DNA from: Nocardioides alkalitolerans
GTDB taxonomy: Bacteria; Actinomycetota; Actinomycetes; Propionibacteriales; Nocardioidaceae
Direction of reading: 5' to 3'
DNA length: 64,000 nucleotides
NCBI GenBank assembly: GCA_038184435.1
Contig: CP116227.1
Location: 1,178,001 to 1,242,000, forward strand
In this document: positions 17,687 to 25,962 of the stretch, one piece after another
Numbering within the stretch: the stretch's first letter is position 1
How the letters are laid out: the number at the start of each line of letters is the position of its first letter
Notes under the pieces: generated by a model
Database searches by the model: none
What the model was told of the DNA's origin: nothing
The model's input: the letters and a program-made list of their open reading frames with translations, nothing else
Program-made: the position numbers and the translations under genes

Positions 17687-18598
17687 ATGACGAGCACGGA
17701 GAACGGCAGCACCCCGTCGAGCACCGGCACCTCCCGCGTGAAGCGGGGCATGGCGGAGATGCTCAAGGGTGGCGTGATCATGGACGTGGTCACGCCGGAG
17801 CAGGCGAGGATCGCCGAGGACGCGGGCGCGGTGGCGGTGATGGCGCTGGAGCGCGTGCCGGCCGACATCCGTGCGCAGGGCGGGGTCTCGCGGATGAGCG
17901 ACCCCGACATGATCGACGGGATCATCTCCGCGGTCTCGATCCCGGTGATGGCCAAGGCCCGGATCGGTCACTTCGCCGAGGCGCAGGTGCTGCAGTCGCT
18001 CGGGGTGGACTACATCGACGAGTCCGAGGTGCTGACCCCGGCGGACTACGCGAACCACATCGACAAGTGGCAGTTCACGGTGCCGTTCGTGTGCGGGGCG
18101 ACGAACCTGGGCGAGGCGCTGCGGCGGATCACCGAGGGCGCGGCCATGATCCGCTCGAAGGGCGAGGCCGGCACGGGTGATGTGTCCAACGCGGTGATGC
18201 ACATGCGCACGATCGGCGGCGAGATCCGGCGGCTGGGTGCGTTGAGCCCGGACGAGCTGTACGTCGCGGCGAAGGAGCTGGCGGCGCCGTACGAGCTGGT
18301 GGCGGAGGTCGCGGCGGCGGGCAAGCTGCCGGTGGTGCTGTTCACCGCGGGTGGGATCGCGACCCCGGCGGACGCGGCGATGATGATGCAGCTGGGCGCG
18401 GAGGGCGTGTTCGTGGGCTCGGGGATCTTCAAGTCGGGCAACCCGGCGCAGCGGGCCGAGGCGATCGTGAAGGCGACGACGTTCCACGACGACCCGGACG
18501 TGGTCGCGAAGGTGTCGCGCGGGTTGGGTGAGGCGATGGTCGGGATCAACGTCGAGGAGATCCCGCAGCCCCACCGCCTCGCCGAGCGCGGTTGGTGA
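17687..18598 (+). CDS. pdxS: Pyridoxal 5'-phosphate synthase subunit PdxS
   Basis: A 303-residue (beta/alpha)8 enzyme. It builds PLP from ribose-5-phosphate, glyceraldehyde-3-phosphate and ammonia supplied by PdxT. Family signatures: VKRGMAEMLKGGVIMDVV, VMALERVPADIRAQGGVSRM, the lysine in VMAKARIGH and LFTAGGIATPADAAMMMQLG with GVFVGSGIFKS. Its partner pdxT lies 4.6 kb downstream rather than adjacent, because a block of unrelated genes intervenes. Confidence 0.97.
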   Translation: MTSTENGSTPSSTGTSRVKRGMAEMLKGGVIMDVVTPEQARIAEDAGAVAVMALERVPADIRAQGGVSRMSDPDMIDGIISAVSIPVMAKARIGHFAEAQVLQSLGVDYIDESEVLTPADYANHIDKWQFTVPFVCGATNLGEALRRITEGAAMIRSKGEAGTGDVSNAVMHMRTIGGEIRRLGALSPDELYVAAKELAAPYELVAEVAAAGKLPVVLFTAGGIATPADAAMMMQLGAEGVFVGSGIFKSGNPAQRAEAIVKATTFHDDPDVVAKVSRGLGEAMVGINVEEIPQPHRLAERGW

Positions 18599-18617
18599 CG
18601 TCCGCGAGGATCTCCGG

Positions 18618-19763
18618 GTGATCTGGCTCGGTCTGCTCCTCTTCCTCGCTCTCCTGGTCGGCTGGGTCGTCTGGCTCGTCCGCCGCCTCGCGGTCGCTCC
18701 GCGCTGGGACGAGGTGCTGCCCGCCGGAGCCGCGCGCTGGGTGCGGCGCGGCGCGACCGCCTTCGTAATCCTCGGCACGGTGCTCCTCGTCGTCGCCGAG
18801 GTGCTGCAGCGGCTGGTCGACCCCGCGCCGTGGCGTCCGCTGCTCTGGCTGGGCCTGACCTGGGTGGCGGTGGTCTGGTACCTGACGCTCGGCCTCGCGC
18901 TGGTCGCGCTGGTCTGCGGGGGGCTGCGTCTGCTCCGCCGTCCGGCGTGGCGCGACGCGGTCGCGCGCGTGGGTGCCGTCGGTGCGGTCGTCGTCGCGCT
19001 GGGCGCCACCGGATACGGCCTCGGGGAGGCGGCGGACGTGCGCACGAGCGAGGTCGAGGTGACCGTCGACGACCTCGACCCCGGCCTCGACGGCCTGCGG
19101 GTCGCCCTGGTGACCGACCTCCACGTCGGCCCCGTGCGGGACGCCGACTTCGTCGCCTCCGTGGTCGACCGCGTCCAGGACGCCGATCCCGACCTGGTGG
19201 TCCTCGGCGGGGACTACAGCGACGGCCTGGAGCGCCACGTCGGGCCCTACCTCGATCCGCTCGGGGAGCTGGACGCGCCGTACGGGGTCGTGGCGGTCAC
19301 GGGCAACCACGAGTTCATCAACGGTGACGCCGACGAGGTGATGGTCCGGCTCGAGGGCCTCGGCGTGACCGCCCTGCGCAACGAGAACATCGTCGTCGAG
19401 CGCGACGGCGCCCGGCTCGTGGTCGCCGGTGTGCACGACGCCGTCGGCGAGGGCGACGACGCGCCCGATCCCGACGCGGCGCTGGCGGGCACGAGCCCCG
19501 ACGACGCGATCCTGTACGTCGCGCACGAGCCCTCGCAGGTCGAGGGCGGCCGCGGGATCGACGTGCAGATGTCGGGCCACACGCACGGGGGCCAGCTGTG
19601 GCCGTTCGGCTACCTGGTGCGCCTCGACCAGCCCACCCTGGCGGGCGTCGACGACGTCGAGGGCGTCCAGGTGGTGACGAGCCGCGGGGCGGGCGCCTGG
19701 GGCCCGCCCGTGCGGGTGGGGGCTCCGCCGGAAGTCGTCGTGGTGACGCTCCGCGCGGGTTGA
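18618..19763 (+). CDS. Membrane metallophosphoesterase (YkuE/YaeI type)
   Basis: A 381-residue protein with about four N-terminal membrane helices (residues 1-150) and a cytoplasmic or external calcineurin-like domain. All metal motifs are present: VTDLHVG (D-x-H), LGGDYSD (GD), VTGNHEF (GNHE) and MSGHTHGGQLW (GHxH). Related proteins cleave UDP-diacylglucosamine or phosphodiesters; substrate unknown. GTG 18618 follows GAGGA. It lies 19 nt after pdxS and is probably read with it. Confidence 0.88.
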   Translation: MIWLGLLLFLALLVGWVVWLVRRLAVAPRWDEVLPAGAARWVRRGATAFVILGTVLLVVAEVLQRLVDPAPWRPLLWLGLTWVAVVWYLTLGLALVALVCGGLRLLRRPAWRDAVARVGAVGAVVVALGATGYGLGEAADVRTSEVEVTVDDLDPGLDGLRVALVTDLHVGPVRDADFVASVVDRVQDADPDLVVLGGDYSDGLERHVGPYLDPLGELDAPYGVVAVTGNHEFINGDADEVMVRLEGLGVTALRNENIVVERDGARLVVAGVHDAVGEGDDAPDPDAALAGTSPDDAILYVAHEPSQVEGGRGIDVQMSGHTHGGQLWPFGYLVRLDQPTLAGVDDVEGVQVVTSRGAGAWGPPVRVGAPPEVVVVTLRAG

Positions 19764-19822
19764 CGAGGTCACCCGAACGTTGATGGGGATCTGTGCATAG
19801 CGAACGCCTCGTGGTTGTGTGG

Positions 19823-19836
19823 GTGATGTCCATCAC
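19823..19836. promoter_or_regulatory. Palindrome before the SipW cluster
   Basis: GTGATGTCCATCAC, a perfect 6-2-6 inverted repeat 24 nt upstream of the first cluster gene. Possible operator; no regulator gene adjoins it. Confidence 0.35.
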
Positions 19837-19860
19837 ATCGCTCGTCTGGGGAGAAGAGCC

Positions 19861-20385
19861 ATGCAGAAGATCACGAAGGGGGCGATCGCCGCGGGTGGCG
19901 CGGCGGTGCTCCTGCTCGGCGGCGCCGGTTCACTGGCGTTCTGGAACGCGACCGCGGACGTGCCGGGAGGTGCCGTCGACTCCGGGGAGCTGACGCTGAC
20001 ACCGGTCGCGGCCGGCCAGTGGACGTTCAACGGGGACCCGATCGCCGACCCCGGCGCCGTCACCCTCGTGCCGGGCGACGAGCTCGCCTACAGCGGCACC
20101 TACACGATCGGCGCCGAGGGCGACAACCTCGAGGCCGACGTCGCCGTGACCGGCGGCGCGGCGGCGGGCTCGCTCGCGCCGTACCTGACGACGTCGCTCG
20201 ACTACACCGTCGACGGTGCCGACGACGTCGACGCGATCACCGAGGCCAACGACGGCGACGTGCTCGCCGTCGACCTCGCGATCAGCTTCCCGTTCGGCAC
20301 GACGGCGGACAACGCCTCGCAGCAGCAGACCCTCGACCTGGGCGCGGTGTCCATCGCGCTCACGCAGACCGACGCGACGCCCTGA
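19861..20385 (+). CDS. Alternate-signal-peptide exported protein (SipW substrate, TasA/camelysin-like)
   Basis: A 174-residue protein. Its N-terminus (KITKGAIAAGGAAVLLLGG, then AGSLAFWNATADV and SGELTLTP) is the signal type cleaved by SipW-class peptidases, close to the actinobacterial family named after RER_14450. The remainder is an all-beta, acidic domain without Cys. Related proteins (TasA, camelysin) form surface fibres or biofilm matrix; that role is inferred. The dedicated signal peptidase lies 25 nt downstream. ATG 19861 follows GGGAGAAGAG. Confidence 0.82.
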   Translation: MQKITKGAIAAGGAAVLLLGGAGSLAFWNATADVPGGAVDSGELTLTPVAAGQWTFNGDPIADPGAVTLVPGDELAYSGTYTIGAEGDNLEADVAVTGGAAAGSLAPYLTTSLDYTVDGADDVDAITEANDGDVLAVDLAISFPFGTTADNASQQQTLDLGAVSIALTQTDATP

Positions 20386-20410
20386 GGGGCCGCGTCCGTC
20401 GGAGCAGGCC

Positions 20411-21010
20411 GTGACGCGCCGGCGTCGCGTCCTGGGTGGGGCGTGGCGTGCGCTGTGCGTCGTCGTGATCGCGCTCGGGGTGCTCGTGGTCGGGGTCGCC
20501 GTGGTCGTGCCGCGCCTGGGCGGCGCCACGCCGTACACGATCCTCACGGGGTCGATGGAGCCGACCTACCCGCCCGGCACGCTCGTCGTCGTGCGCGAGG
20601 TCGATCCCGACGACATCGTCACGGGCGACGTCGTCACCTTCCAGCTGCGCTCGGGCGAGCCGGCCGTGGCGACGCACCGCGTGGTCGGGACCGGCCGCAG
20701 CACGGTCGGCGGCGAGGTGGTGCTCACGACGAAGGGCGACGCCAATGCGACCGCCGACGCCGAGCCGGTCCGTGCCGTCCAGGTGCGCGGCCGGGTCTGG
20801 TACGCCGTGCCCTGGCTCGGCCACGTGGGCGCCGCGCTGGGGGCCCCGACCCGGCAGGTGCTCGTGTACGTCGCCGCCGGCGCGCTCCTCCTGTACGCCG
20901 CGGCCATGGTGGTCGCGGGCGTGCGGGAGCGGCGTGCCGGCGTGACGAGCACCGGTGGGACCGGTGGGACCGGTGATGCCGCCGGACGGGGCGGCCGGCA
21001 CGGGGGATGA
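20411..21010 (+). CDS. SipW-type signal peptidase I
   Basis: A 199-residue membrane protease. An N-terminal helix (about 15-33) is followed by TGSMEPTYPPGTLVVV with the nucleophile Ser48. The general base appears to be His89 in VATHRVV, as in SipW and endoplasmic-reticulum-type peptidases, instead of the Lys of ordinary bacterial type I enzymes. A second helix lies at about 155-175, then a Gly/Thr-rich tail. It should cleave the unusual signal peptides of its neighbours at 19861, 21689 and 22312. Confidence 0.9.
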   Translation: MTRRRRVLGGAWRALCVVVIALGVLVVGVAVVVPRLGGATPYTILTGSMEPTYPPGTLVVVREVDPDDIVTGDVVTFQLRSGEPAVATHRVVGTGRSTVGGEVVLTTKGDANATADAEPVRAVQVRGRVWYAVPWLGHVGAALGAPTRQVLVYVAAGALLLYAAAMVVAGVRERRAGVTSTGGTGGTGDAAGRGGRHGG

Positions 21011-21017
21011 GGACGGG

Positions 21018-21692
21018 ATGACCCGGTGGGACGGAGTGCTCGCGGTCGCGCTGCTCGGCGCGGCCGCGGTGCTCGGCGTGCCCGCCACCCTCGCCGCTCC
21101 GTCGGCTCCGTCGGCTCCGTCGGCTCCGTCGGCTCCGTCCGCGGGCGGGCCCGTGCCGGTCGAGGTGAGCCACGACGGCCGGGCCTGGTCGACGTCGCTG
21201 GAGGAGCCGCTCCTCGACCCCGACGTGCGCTGGGTGCCGGGGGACACCCGGACGGCCCGGTTCCACGTCCGTCACCACGCCCCGGAGGGAGGAGTGCTCG
21301 ACGTGAGGGCGCGCCTGCTGCCCGCGGCCGACCGGGGTGACGCCTGGCGGGACCTCGACCTCGCGGTCCGCGTCGGGAAGGACCCCTGGCGCTCGGTGGC
21401 GACCGGAGCGGGGGACGAGCCCCGCCAGGTGCGGGTGTCGGCCCCGGCGGAACCGGGCGAGGATCAGGTCGTCGTGGTCCGGGTCGGTGTCGACCCCGCC
21501 GTGCGGGGCGACCAGGCGCGGGCGGCCGACCTGGCCGTGGAGGTCGCGCTCGTCGGCGCGGCCGCGGGGGCCGAGGGCGAGGACCCGACGAGCCGCCCCC
21601 TCGCGCCCCAGGGCCTCCTGGCGCTCGGGCTGCTCGCCTGTGCCGCGGGCGTCTTCCTGTGGGCGACGCGGCGTCGCCCGGAGCAGCCGTGA
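21018..21692 (+). CDS. Exported membrane-anchored protein of the SipW cluster
   Basis: A 224-residue protein, not recognised as a family. It has an N-terminal signal or anchor helix, an APS tripeptide repeat (five copies), a beta-rich extracellular middle (about 50-190) and a C-terminal helix with a basic tail (LLALGLLACAAGVFLWATRRR). This looks like a type I membrane protein or wall-proximal anchor. It is flanked by the peptidase (7 nt upstream) and a substrate gene (4-nt overlap), so it may hold or assemble the exported proteins. The signal is not of the SipW type. Confidence 0.7.
   Translation: MTRWDGVLAVALLGAAAVLGVPATLAAPSAPSAPSAPSAPSAGGPVPVEVSHDGRAWSTSLEEPLLDPDVRWVPGDTRTARFHVRHHAPEGGVLDVRARLLPAADRGDAWRDLDLAVRVGKDPWRSVATGAGDEPRQVRVSAPAEPGEDQVVVVRVGVDPAVRGDQARAADLAVEVALVGAAAGAEGEDPTSRPLAPQGLLALGLLACAAGVFLWATRRRPEQP
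21096..21140 (+). repeat. 9-bp tandem repeat, five copies, in frame
   Basis: Four perfect copies of GCTCCGTCG and a fifth ending CC. They encode Ala-Pro-Ser repeats. Copy-number change by slippage would alter linker length without a frameshift. Confidence 0.85.
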
Positions 21693-22315
21693 GCGGCGGG
21701 GCGCACCGGGCCGGACGCGCCGGACGCGCCGGGCCGTTGCCCGGAGCGGCCCGGACGCGGCTGACGCGGGCTGCCCTCGCGTCCGTCGCGGCCGTCCTGC
21801 TGCTCCTCGGGGCCCAGGGCACGTTCGCGTTCTGGAGCGACCGCGCCACCGTGACCGGCGGGCCGATCACGTCGGGCTCGCTCGACCTCACCGTCGACGG
21901 GTCGCAGGGAGCGCCGTCCTACGCGAAGACGGGGCTCACGCTCAACGGCATGCTGCCGGGCGAGAGCGTCGCCGAGACGGTCGTGGTGCGCAACGTCGGG
22001 TCCGCGCCCTTCCGGTGGACCGCCACCGTCACCCCGGGCGGCGACCTCGGACCGGCCCTCGACGTGCAGCTCTACCTGGGCTCGGCCACCACGGGGGACG
22101 ACACCACGTACCCGCGCACCGAGGGCTGTGCGACCACCACGACGCCCGTCGTCAGCGGCACGACCGCCACCCGGCTCGACCCGGGCGCGGTCGGCACCGC
22201 CGGGCAGACGCTGTGCATCCGCGTCGCCCTGCCCTCGTCGGTCGGCGACGCCTACCAGGCGCGCACCTCGGGCTCGGTCTCCGTGCGGCTCGACGCGACC
22301 CAGGCCCTGCCATGA
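21689..22315 (+). CDS. SipW-substrate-like exported protein
   Basis: A 208-residue protein. After a basic, Arg/Gly-rich start the segment ASVAAVLLLLGAQGTFAFWS, followed by DRATVTGGPITSGSLDLTV, has the hallmarks of a SipW-type signal. The mature part is beta-rich and Thr-rich with two Cys (GCATTTTP, TLCIRVAL) that could form a disulfide. The phrase LPGESVAETVVVRNVGSAPFRW resembles the TasA-type beta-sandwich. GTG 21689 overlaps the preceding stop by 4 nt and the stop overlaps the next ATG. Confidence 0.8.
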   Translation: MSGGAHRAGRAGRAGPLPGAARTRLTRAALASVAAVLLLLGAQGTFAFWSDRATVTGGPITSGSLDLTVDGSQGAPSYAKTGLTLNGMLPGESVAETVVVRNVGSAPFRWTATVTPGGDLGPALDVQLYLGSATTGDDTTYPRTEGCATTTTPVVSGTTATRLDPGAVGTAGQTLCIRVALPSSVGDAYQARTSGSVSVRLDATQALP

Positions 22316-23166
22316 GGCGCCTCGGCCTCGTGGCCGGCACGGTCGCGCTCGTCCTGTCCCTGGTGAGCGCGGCGTGGGCGGTCTTCACCGACACGGCGAC
22401 CGTCCGGGCCGGGTCGGCGACCGGAAGCGCGACGGCGTTCACGTCGGGCTCGCTGGGAACCCCGGGCACGCCGGTGGTCGCGGCCCAGGCGACACCGACC
22501 AGCGCCCTCACCCTGACCTGGACGGCCGCGAGCGTCACCGGTGGGGGCACGGGCGCGACGCCGTCGGGCTACGAGGTGCTCCGCTGGTCCGCGGCGACCG
22601 GGGGCACGGCCACCACGGTGTGCACGACCACCACGGCCGTCACCTGCAGCACGACGGCGCCGACGAGCGGCGCGGCCTGGTTCGCGGTCCGCGCGCGGAT
22701 CGGTGGCGCCTGGGCGCGGGACTCGGCCCGCGCGGCCTGGGTCGACACGGTGGCGCCGACGGCGTCCTTCACCCAGCCCACCAACGGGCTGAGCCTGCTC
22801 GCCGGGGTGCTCGCGAGCAACGTGACCACGTCCTGCGGGGCCGGCGCGGTCGCCTGCGGCACCGCGTCGGACTCCTCGACGACCGCCTCGGCGCAGTACC
22901 GCTTCGTCCGGGGCGGCACGCAGTGCTGGAACGGCTCCGCGTGGGTCGCCGGCAGCAACGCCGCGTGCGCGGCGGGGGTCTACCAGGCCGGGACGGTGCA
23001 GCAGGGGACGTCGCCCACGACCACCGCCACCTGGCGCGTGCCCGGCACACCGGGCGGCGTGAACGGTGCCTACAACGCGCTGACGAGCTACACCCTCGCG
23101 ATCCGGCTGACCGACGCGGCGGGCAACCGCACGGACGCGTCGATCAGCTTCTCGACGCTCCTCTGA
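22312..23166 (+). CDS. Exported Thr/Ala-rich protein of the SipW cluster
   Basis: A 284-residue protein. Its N-terminus (ALVLSLVSAAWAVFTDTATV, then a Gly/Ser/Thr-rich stretch ending FTSGSLG) again resembles a SipW-type signal. The region about 50-140 reads like a fibronectin type III domain (LTLTWTAAS, GYEVLRWSA, AAWFAVRARIGGAW). The C-terminal part is a second beta domain with several Cys, ending DAAGNRTDASISFSTLL. Likely a surface or matrix protein. Last gene of the cluster; it overlaps the upstream gene by 4 nt. Confidence 0.75.
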   Translation: MRRLGLVAGTVALVLSLVSAAWAVFTDTATVRAGSATGSATAFTSGSLGTPGTPVVAAQATPTSALTLTWTAASVTGGGTGATPSGYEVLRWSAATGGTATTVCTTTTAVTCSTTAPTSGAAWFAVRARIGGAWARDSARAAWVDTVAPTASFTQPTNGLSLLAGVLASNVTTSCGAGAVACGTASDSSTTASAQYRFVRGGTQCWNGSAWVAGSNAACAAGVYQAGTVQQGTSPTTTATWRVPGTPGGVNGAYNALTSYTLAIRLTDAAGNRTDASISFSTLL

Positions 23167-23212
23167 GCCCCGCCGTCATGCGGACGGTGCCGACGGCGCG
23201 CGCACCGCCCGC

Positions 23213-23218
23213 TAGCGT
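23213..23218 (+). promoter_or_regulatory. -10 element of pdxT (leaderless)
   Basis: TAGCGT lies 8 nt before GTG 23227. It gives pdxT its own promoter, independent of the inserted SipW cluster. Confidence 0.45.
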
Positions 23219-23226
23219 CACCCCTC

Positions 23227-23886
23227 GTGTCCCGCCCCACCGCGCCGTACGTCGGCGTCCTCGCCCTCCAGGGGGACGTGCGGGAGCACGTCGCCGCCCT
23301 CACGGCCCTCGGTGTCGACGCGGGTCCGGTGCGCCGGCCCGCGGAGCTCGACCGGTGCGACGGGCTCGTGCTGCCCGGCGGGGAGTCGACGACCATCGGC
23401 CGGCTGGCCCGGCACTTCGACATGCTCGCGCCGCTCCGCGCGTACGTCGCGGCCGACCGCCCGGTGCTCGGCACGTGTGCCGGGATGGTGCTGCTGGCCG
23501 ACCGGGTGCTCGACGGCACCCCGGCCCAGCAGGACGGCAGCGAGATGGTCGGCGGCCTCGACGTGACCGTCCGGCGCAACGCGTTCGGGCGCCAGGTCGA
23601 CTCGTTCGAGACCCCGATCCTGCTCCACGGCGCAGAGGTGTCCGTGCCGGGCGTGTTCATCCGGGCCCCCTGGGTCGAGGCCGTCGGGCCGGGGGTCGAG
23701 GTGCTGGGACGGGTCGAGGCGTCCCCGGCGCAGGGCGACGCCGCAGGTAGGATCGTCGCGGTCCGGCAGGGCGCCGTGCTCGCGACGTCGTTCCACCCCG
23801 AGATCGGGGCGGTCGGCGGGTCGGTGGTGCACCGCCTGCTCCTGGACGTGATCGACGAGGCGGCGAGCGCCGCTCGAGGCAGCTGA
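23227..23886 (+). CDS. pdxT: PLP synthase glutaminase subunit PdxT
   Basis: A 219-residue class I glutaminase that delivers ammonia to PdxS. Motifs: GVLALQGDVREHVAAL, LPGGESTTIGRL, the nucleophile Cys in GTCAGMVLLA and the His/Glu pair in ATSFHPEIG. In many actinobacteria it directly follows pdxS; here 4.6 kb lies between. yebC starts 16 nt downstream. Confidence 0.96.
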   Translation: MSRPTAPYVGVLALQGDVREHVAALTALGVDAGPVRRPAELDRCDGLVLPGGESTTIGRLARHFDMLAPLRAYVAADRPVLGTCAGMVLLADRVLDGTPAQQDGSEMVGGLDVTVRRNAFGRQVDSFETPILLHGAEVSVPGVFIRAPWVEAVGPGVEVLGRVEASPAQGDAAGRIVAVRQGAVLATSFHPEIGAVGGSVVHRLLLDVIDEAASAARGS

Positions 23887-23902
23887 GAAGAAGAGGTAGC
23901 GC

Positions 23903-24670
23903 ATGTCCGGCCACTCCAAGTGGGCGACCACGAAGCACAAGAAGGCCGCGATCGACGCCAAGCGCGGCAAGCTGTTCGCCAAGCTCATCAAGAACATCGA
24001 GATCGCGGCCAAGATGGGCGGCCCCGACCTCGGCGGCAACCCGACGCTCTACGACGCCGTGCAGAAGGCGAAGAAGCAGTCGGTCCCCAACAAGAACATC
24101 GACGCGGCCGTGAAGCGCGGCGGCGGTCTCGACGGCGGCGGCGTCGACTACGAGACGATCATGTACGAGGTCTACGGGCCCCAGGGCGTCGCGCTCCTCG
24201 TCGAGTGCCTCACCGACAACCGCAACCGCGCCGCGATGGAGGTGCGCACCGCGGTGACCCGCAACGGCGGCACCATGGCCGACCCGGGCTCGGTCTCCCG
24301 GCTCTTCCAGCGCCGCGGCGTCGTCGTGGTCGCCAAGGAGCAGGACGGCAAGGTCGTCTCGGAGGACGAGGTCATCGAGGTCACCCTCGACGCCGGTGCC
24401 GACGAGGTCGCCGACCACGGCGACACGATCGAGGTGCAGTCGGAGCCGGGCGACGTGGTCGCGGTGCGCACCGCCCTGCAGGAGGCGGGCATCGACTACG
24501 ACTCCGCCGAGGTGCAGTTCGTCGCGACCATGGACATCCCGGTGACCGAGCCCGAGGCCGCCGGCAAGGTATTCCGGCTCGTGGACGTCGTCGACGACCT
24601 CGACGACGTGCAGAACGTGTTCACCAACGCCGACATCCCCGACGAGGTCATGGAGCAGGTCGACGCCTGA
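23903..24670 (+). CDS. yebC: YebC/PmpR-family protein
   Basis: A 255-residue protein beginning MSGHSKWATTKHKKAAIDAK, the family signature. YebC proteins have been described as transcription regulators and, more recently, as translation factors easing stalls at proline stretches; I cannot separate these here. It follows pdxT, as in mycobacteria. AAGAAGAGG precedes ATG 23903. Confidence 0.95.
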   Translation: MSGHSKWATTKHKKAAIDAKRGKLFAKLIKNIEIAAKMGGPDLGGNPTLYDAVQKAKKQSVPNKNIDAAVKRGGGLDGGGVDYETIMYEVYGPQGVALLVECLTDNRNRAAMEVRTAVTRNGGTMADPGSVSRLFQRRGVVVVAKEQDGKVVSEDEVIEVTLDAGADEVADHGDTIEVQSEPGDVVAVRTALQEAGIDYDSAEVQFVATMDIPVTEPEAAGKVFRLVDVVDDLDDVQNVFTNADIPDEVMEQVDA

Positions 24671-24689
24671 TCCGGCTCCTCCCGCCGCC

Positions 24690-24725
24690 CCGGCGCGTCG
24701 GCGCCCGCGACGGGCGCCGCGCCGG
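24690..24725 (+). terminator. Hairpin between yebC and ruvC
   Basis: A GC-only imperfect inverted repeat (CCGGCGCG plus GGCGCCCG against CGGGCGCC plus GCGCCGG, with a 2-nt bulge) just before the ruvC promoter. Confidence 0.45.
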
Positions 24726-24726
24726 A

Positions 24727-24732
24727 TAGCGT
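24727..24732 (+). promoter_or_regulatory. Probable -10 of ruvCAB
   Basis: TAGCGT, 41 nt before ATG 24773. I saw no LexA/SOS box of the GAACN4GTTC type in this gap. Confidence 0.35.
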
Positions 24733-24772
24733 GCGCGGCTAGAACAGACGTTCGACGTCGAGGGAGGGTGGC

Positions 24773-25363
24773 ATGCGCGTCCTGGGGATCGACCCCGGTC
24801 TGACCCGCTGCGGCGTGGGTGTCGTGGAGGGCCGGCTCGGGCGTCCGCTGACCCTGGTCGACGTCAACGTCATCCGCACGTCGGCGAGCGTCGCCGTGCC
24901 GGAGCGCCTCGTCACGATCGAGCGGGGCGTCGAGGCCTGGATCGAGGAGCACCGGCCCGACGTGGTCGCCATCGAGCGCGTCTTCGCCCGGTCCGACGTG
25001 AGCACGGTGATGGGGACGGCGCAGGCGAGCGGCATCGCGATGGTGGTCGCCGCGCGCCGGGGCATCACGGTCGCGCTCCACACGCCGAGCGAGGTCAAGG
25101 CGGCCGTCTCCGGCAGCGGCCGGGCCGACAAAGCCCAGGTGGGCGCCATGGTCACCCGGATCCTGCGGCTGGACGCGATGCCCAAGCCCGCCGACGCGGC
25201 CGACGCGCTGGCCCTCGCTATCACGCACATCTGGCGGGGCGGGGCGCAGCAGCGGCTGGAGGCGGCGACCGCCGCGGGCGCCGGGAGCACCGCACCGAAC
25301 AGGTACGCCGCGGCCGTCGCCGCACACGGGAGGCAGGGCATGAGCGGGAGGAAGCAGGGATGA
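24773..25363 (+). CDS. ruvC: Holliday junction resolvase RuvC
   Basis: A 196-residue endonuclease cutting four-way junctions as a dimer. Acidic active-site residues are visible in VLGIDPGLTRCG, VVAIERVFA and KPADAADALALAITH. The C-terminal about 35 residues are an extra Ala/Gly-rich tail. GGGAGG precedes ATG 24773. The stop overlaps the ruvA start (ATGA). Confidence 0.96.
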   Translation: MRVLGIDPGLTRCGVGVVEGRLGRPLTLVDVNVIRTSASVAVPERLVTIERGVEAWIEEHRPDVVAIERVFARSDVSTVMGTAQASGIAMVVAARRGITVALHTPSEVKAAVSGSGRADKAQVGAMVTRILRLDAMPKPADAADALALAITHIWRGGAQQRLEAATAAGAGSTAPNRYAAAVAAHGRQGMSGRKQG

Positions 25364-25962
25364 TCGCGTTCGTGCGGGGCGAGGTCGCCGCCGTCGGACT
25401 GACCTCGGCGGTCGTGGCCGTCGGCGGGATCGGGCTGGAGCTCCAGTGCACGCCCGGCACGCTGGCCACGCTGCGTCGGGGCGAGCAGGTCACCCTGCCG
25501 TCGAGCCTCGTCGTGCGCGAGGACTCCCTGACGCTGTTCGGCTTCCTCGACGATGACGAGAAGCAGGTCTTCCAGCTCGTGCAGACCGCGTCGGGGGTGG
25601 GGCCCAAGGTCGCGCAGGCGATGGTCGCCGTGCTGCGGCCCGACGAGCTGCGGCGGGCGGTGCGCGACGAGGACGTGAAGACGCTCACCCGCGTGCCCGG
25701 CATCGGCCCGAAGGGAGCGCAGCGCATCATCCTCGAGCTCAAGGACAAGGTCGGCGTCGCCGGCACGTCCGCCGCCCTGCCCGATGGCACCACGGCGCCG
25801 GCGGCGGGCTGGCGCGAGCAGGTCCACGGCGGTCTCGTCGGTCTCGGCTGGACCGCGAAAGAGGCCGACAAGGCCGTCGAGGGCGTCGCCCCGCAGGCCG
25901 GCGACACCCCCGACGTGGGCGCGCTGCTGCGCGCCGCGCTGCAGTCGCTGAGCCGGGCGTGA
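25360..25962 (+). CDS. ruvA: Holliday junction branch-migration subunit RuvA
   Basis: A 200-residue junction-binding protein starting MIAFVRGEV, with two helix-hairpin-helix motifs (TASGVGPKVAQAMVA, RVPGIGPKGAQRIILELKDK) and a C-terminal RuvB-binding domain (GLVGLGWTAKEADKAVE). Overlaps ruvC and ruvB by 4 nt each. Confidence 0.96.
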   Translation: MIAFVRGEVAAVGLTSAVVAVGGIGLELQCTPGTLATLRRGEQVTLPSSLVVREDSLTLFGFLDDDEKQVFQLVQTASGVGPKVAQAMVAVLRPDELRRAVRDEDVKTLTRVPGIGPKGAQRIILELKDKVGVAGTSAALPDGTTAPAAGWREQVHGGLVGLGWTAKEADKAVEGVAPQAGDTPDVGALLRAALQSLSRA

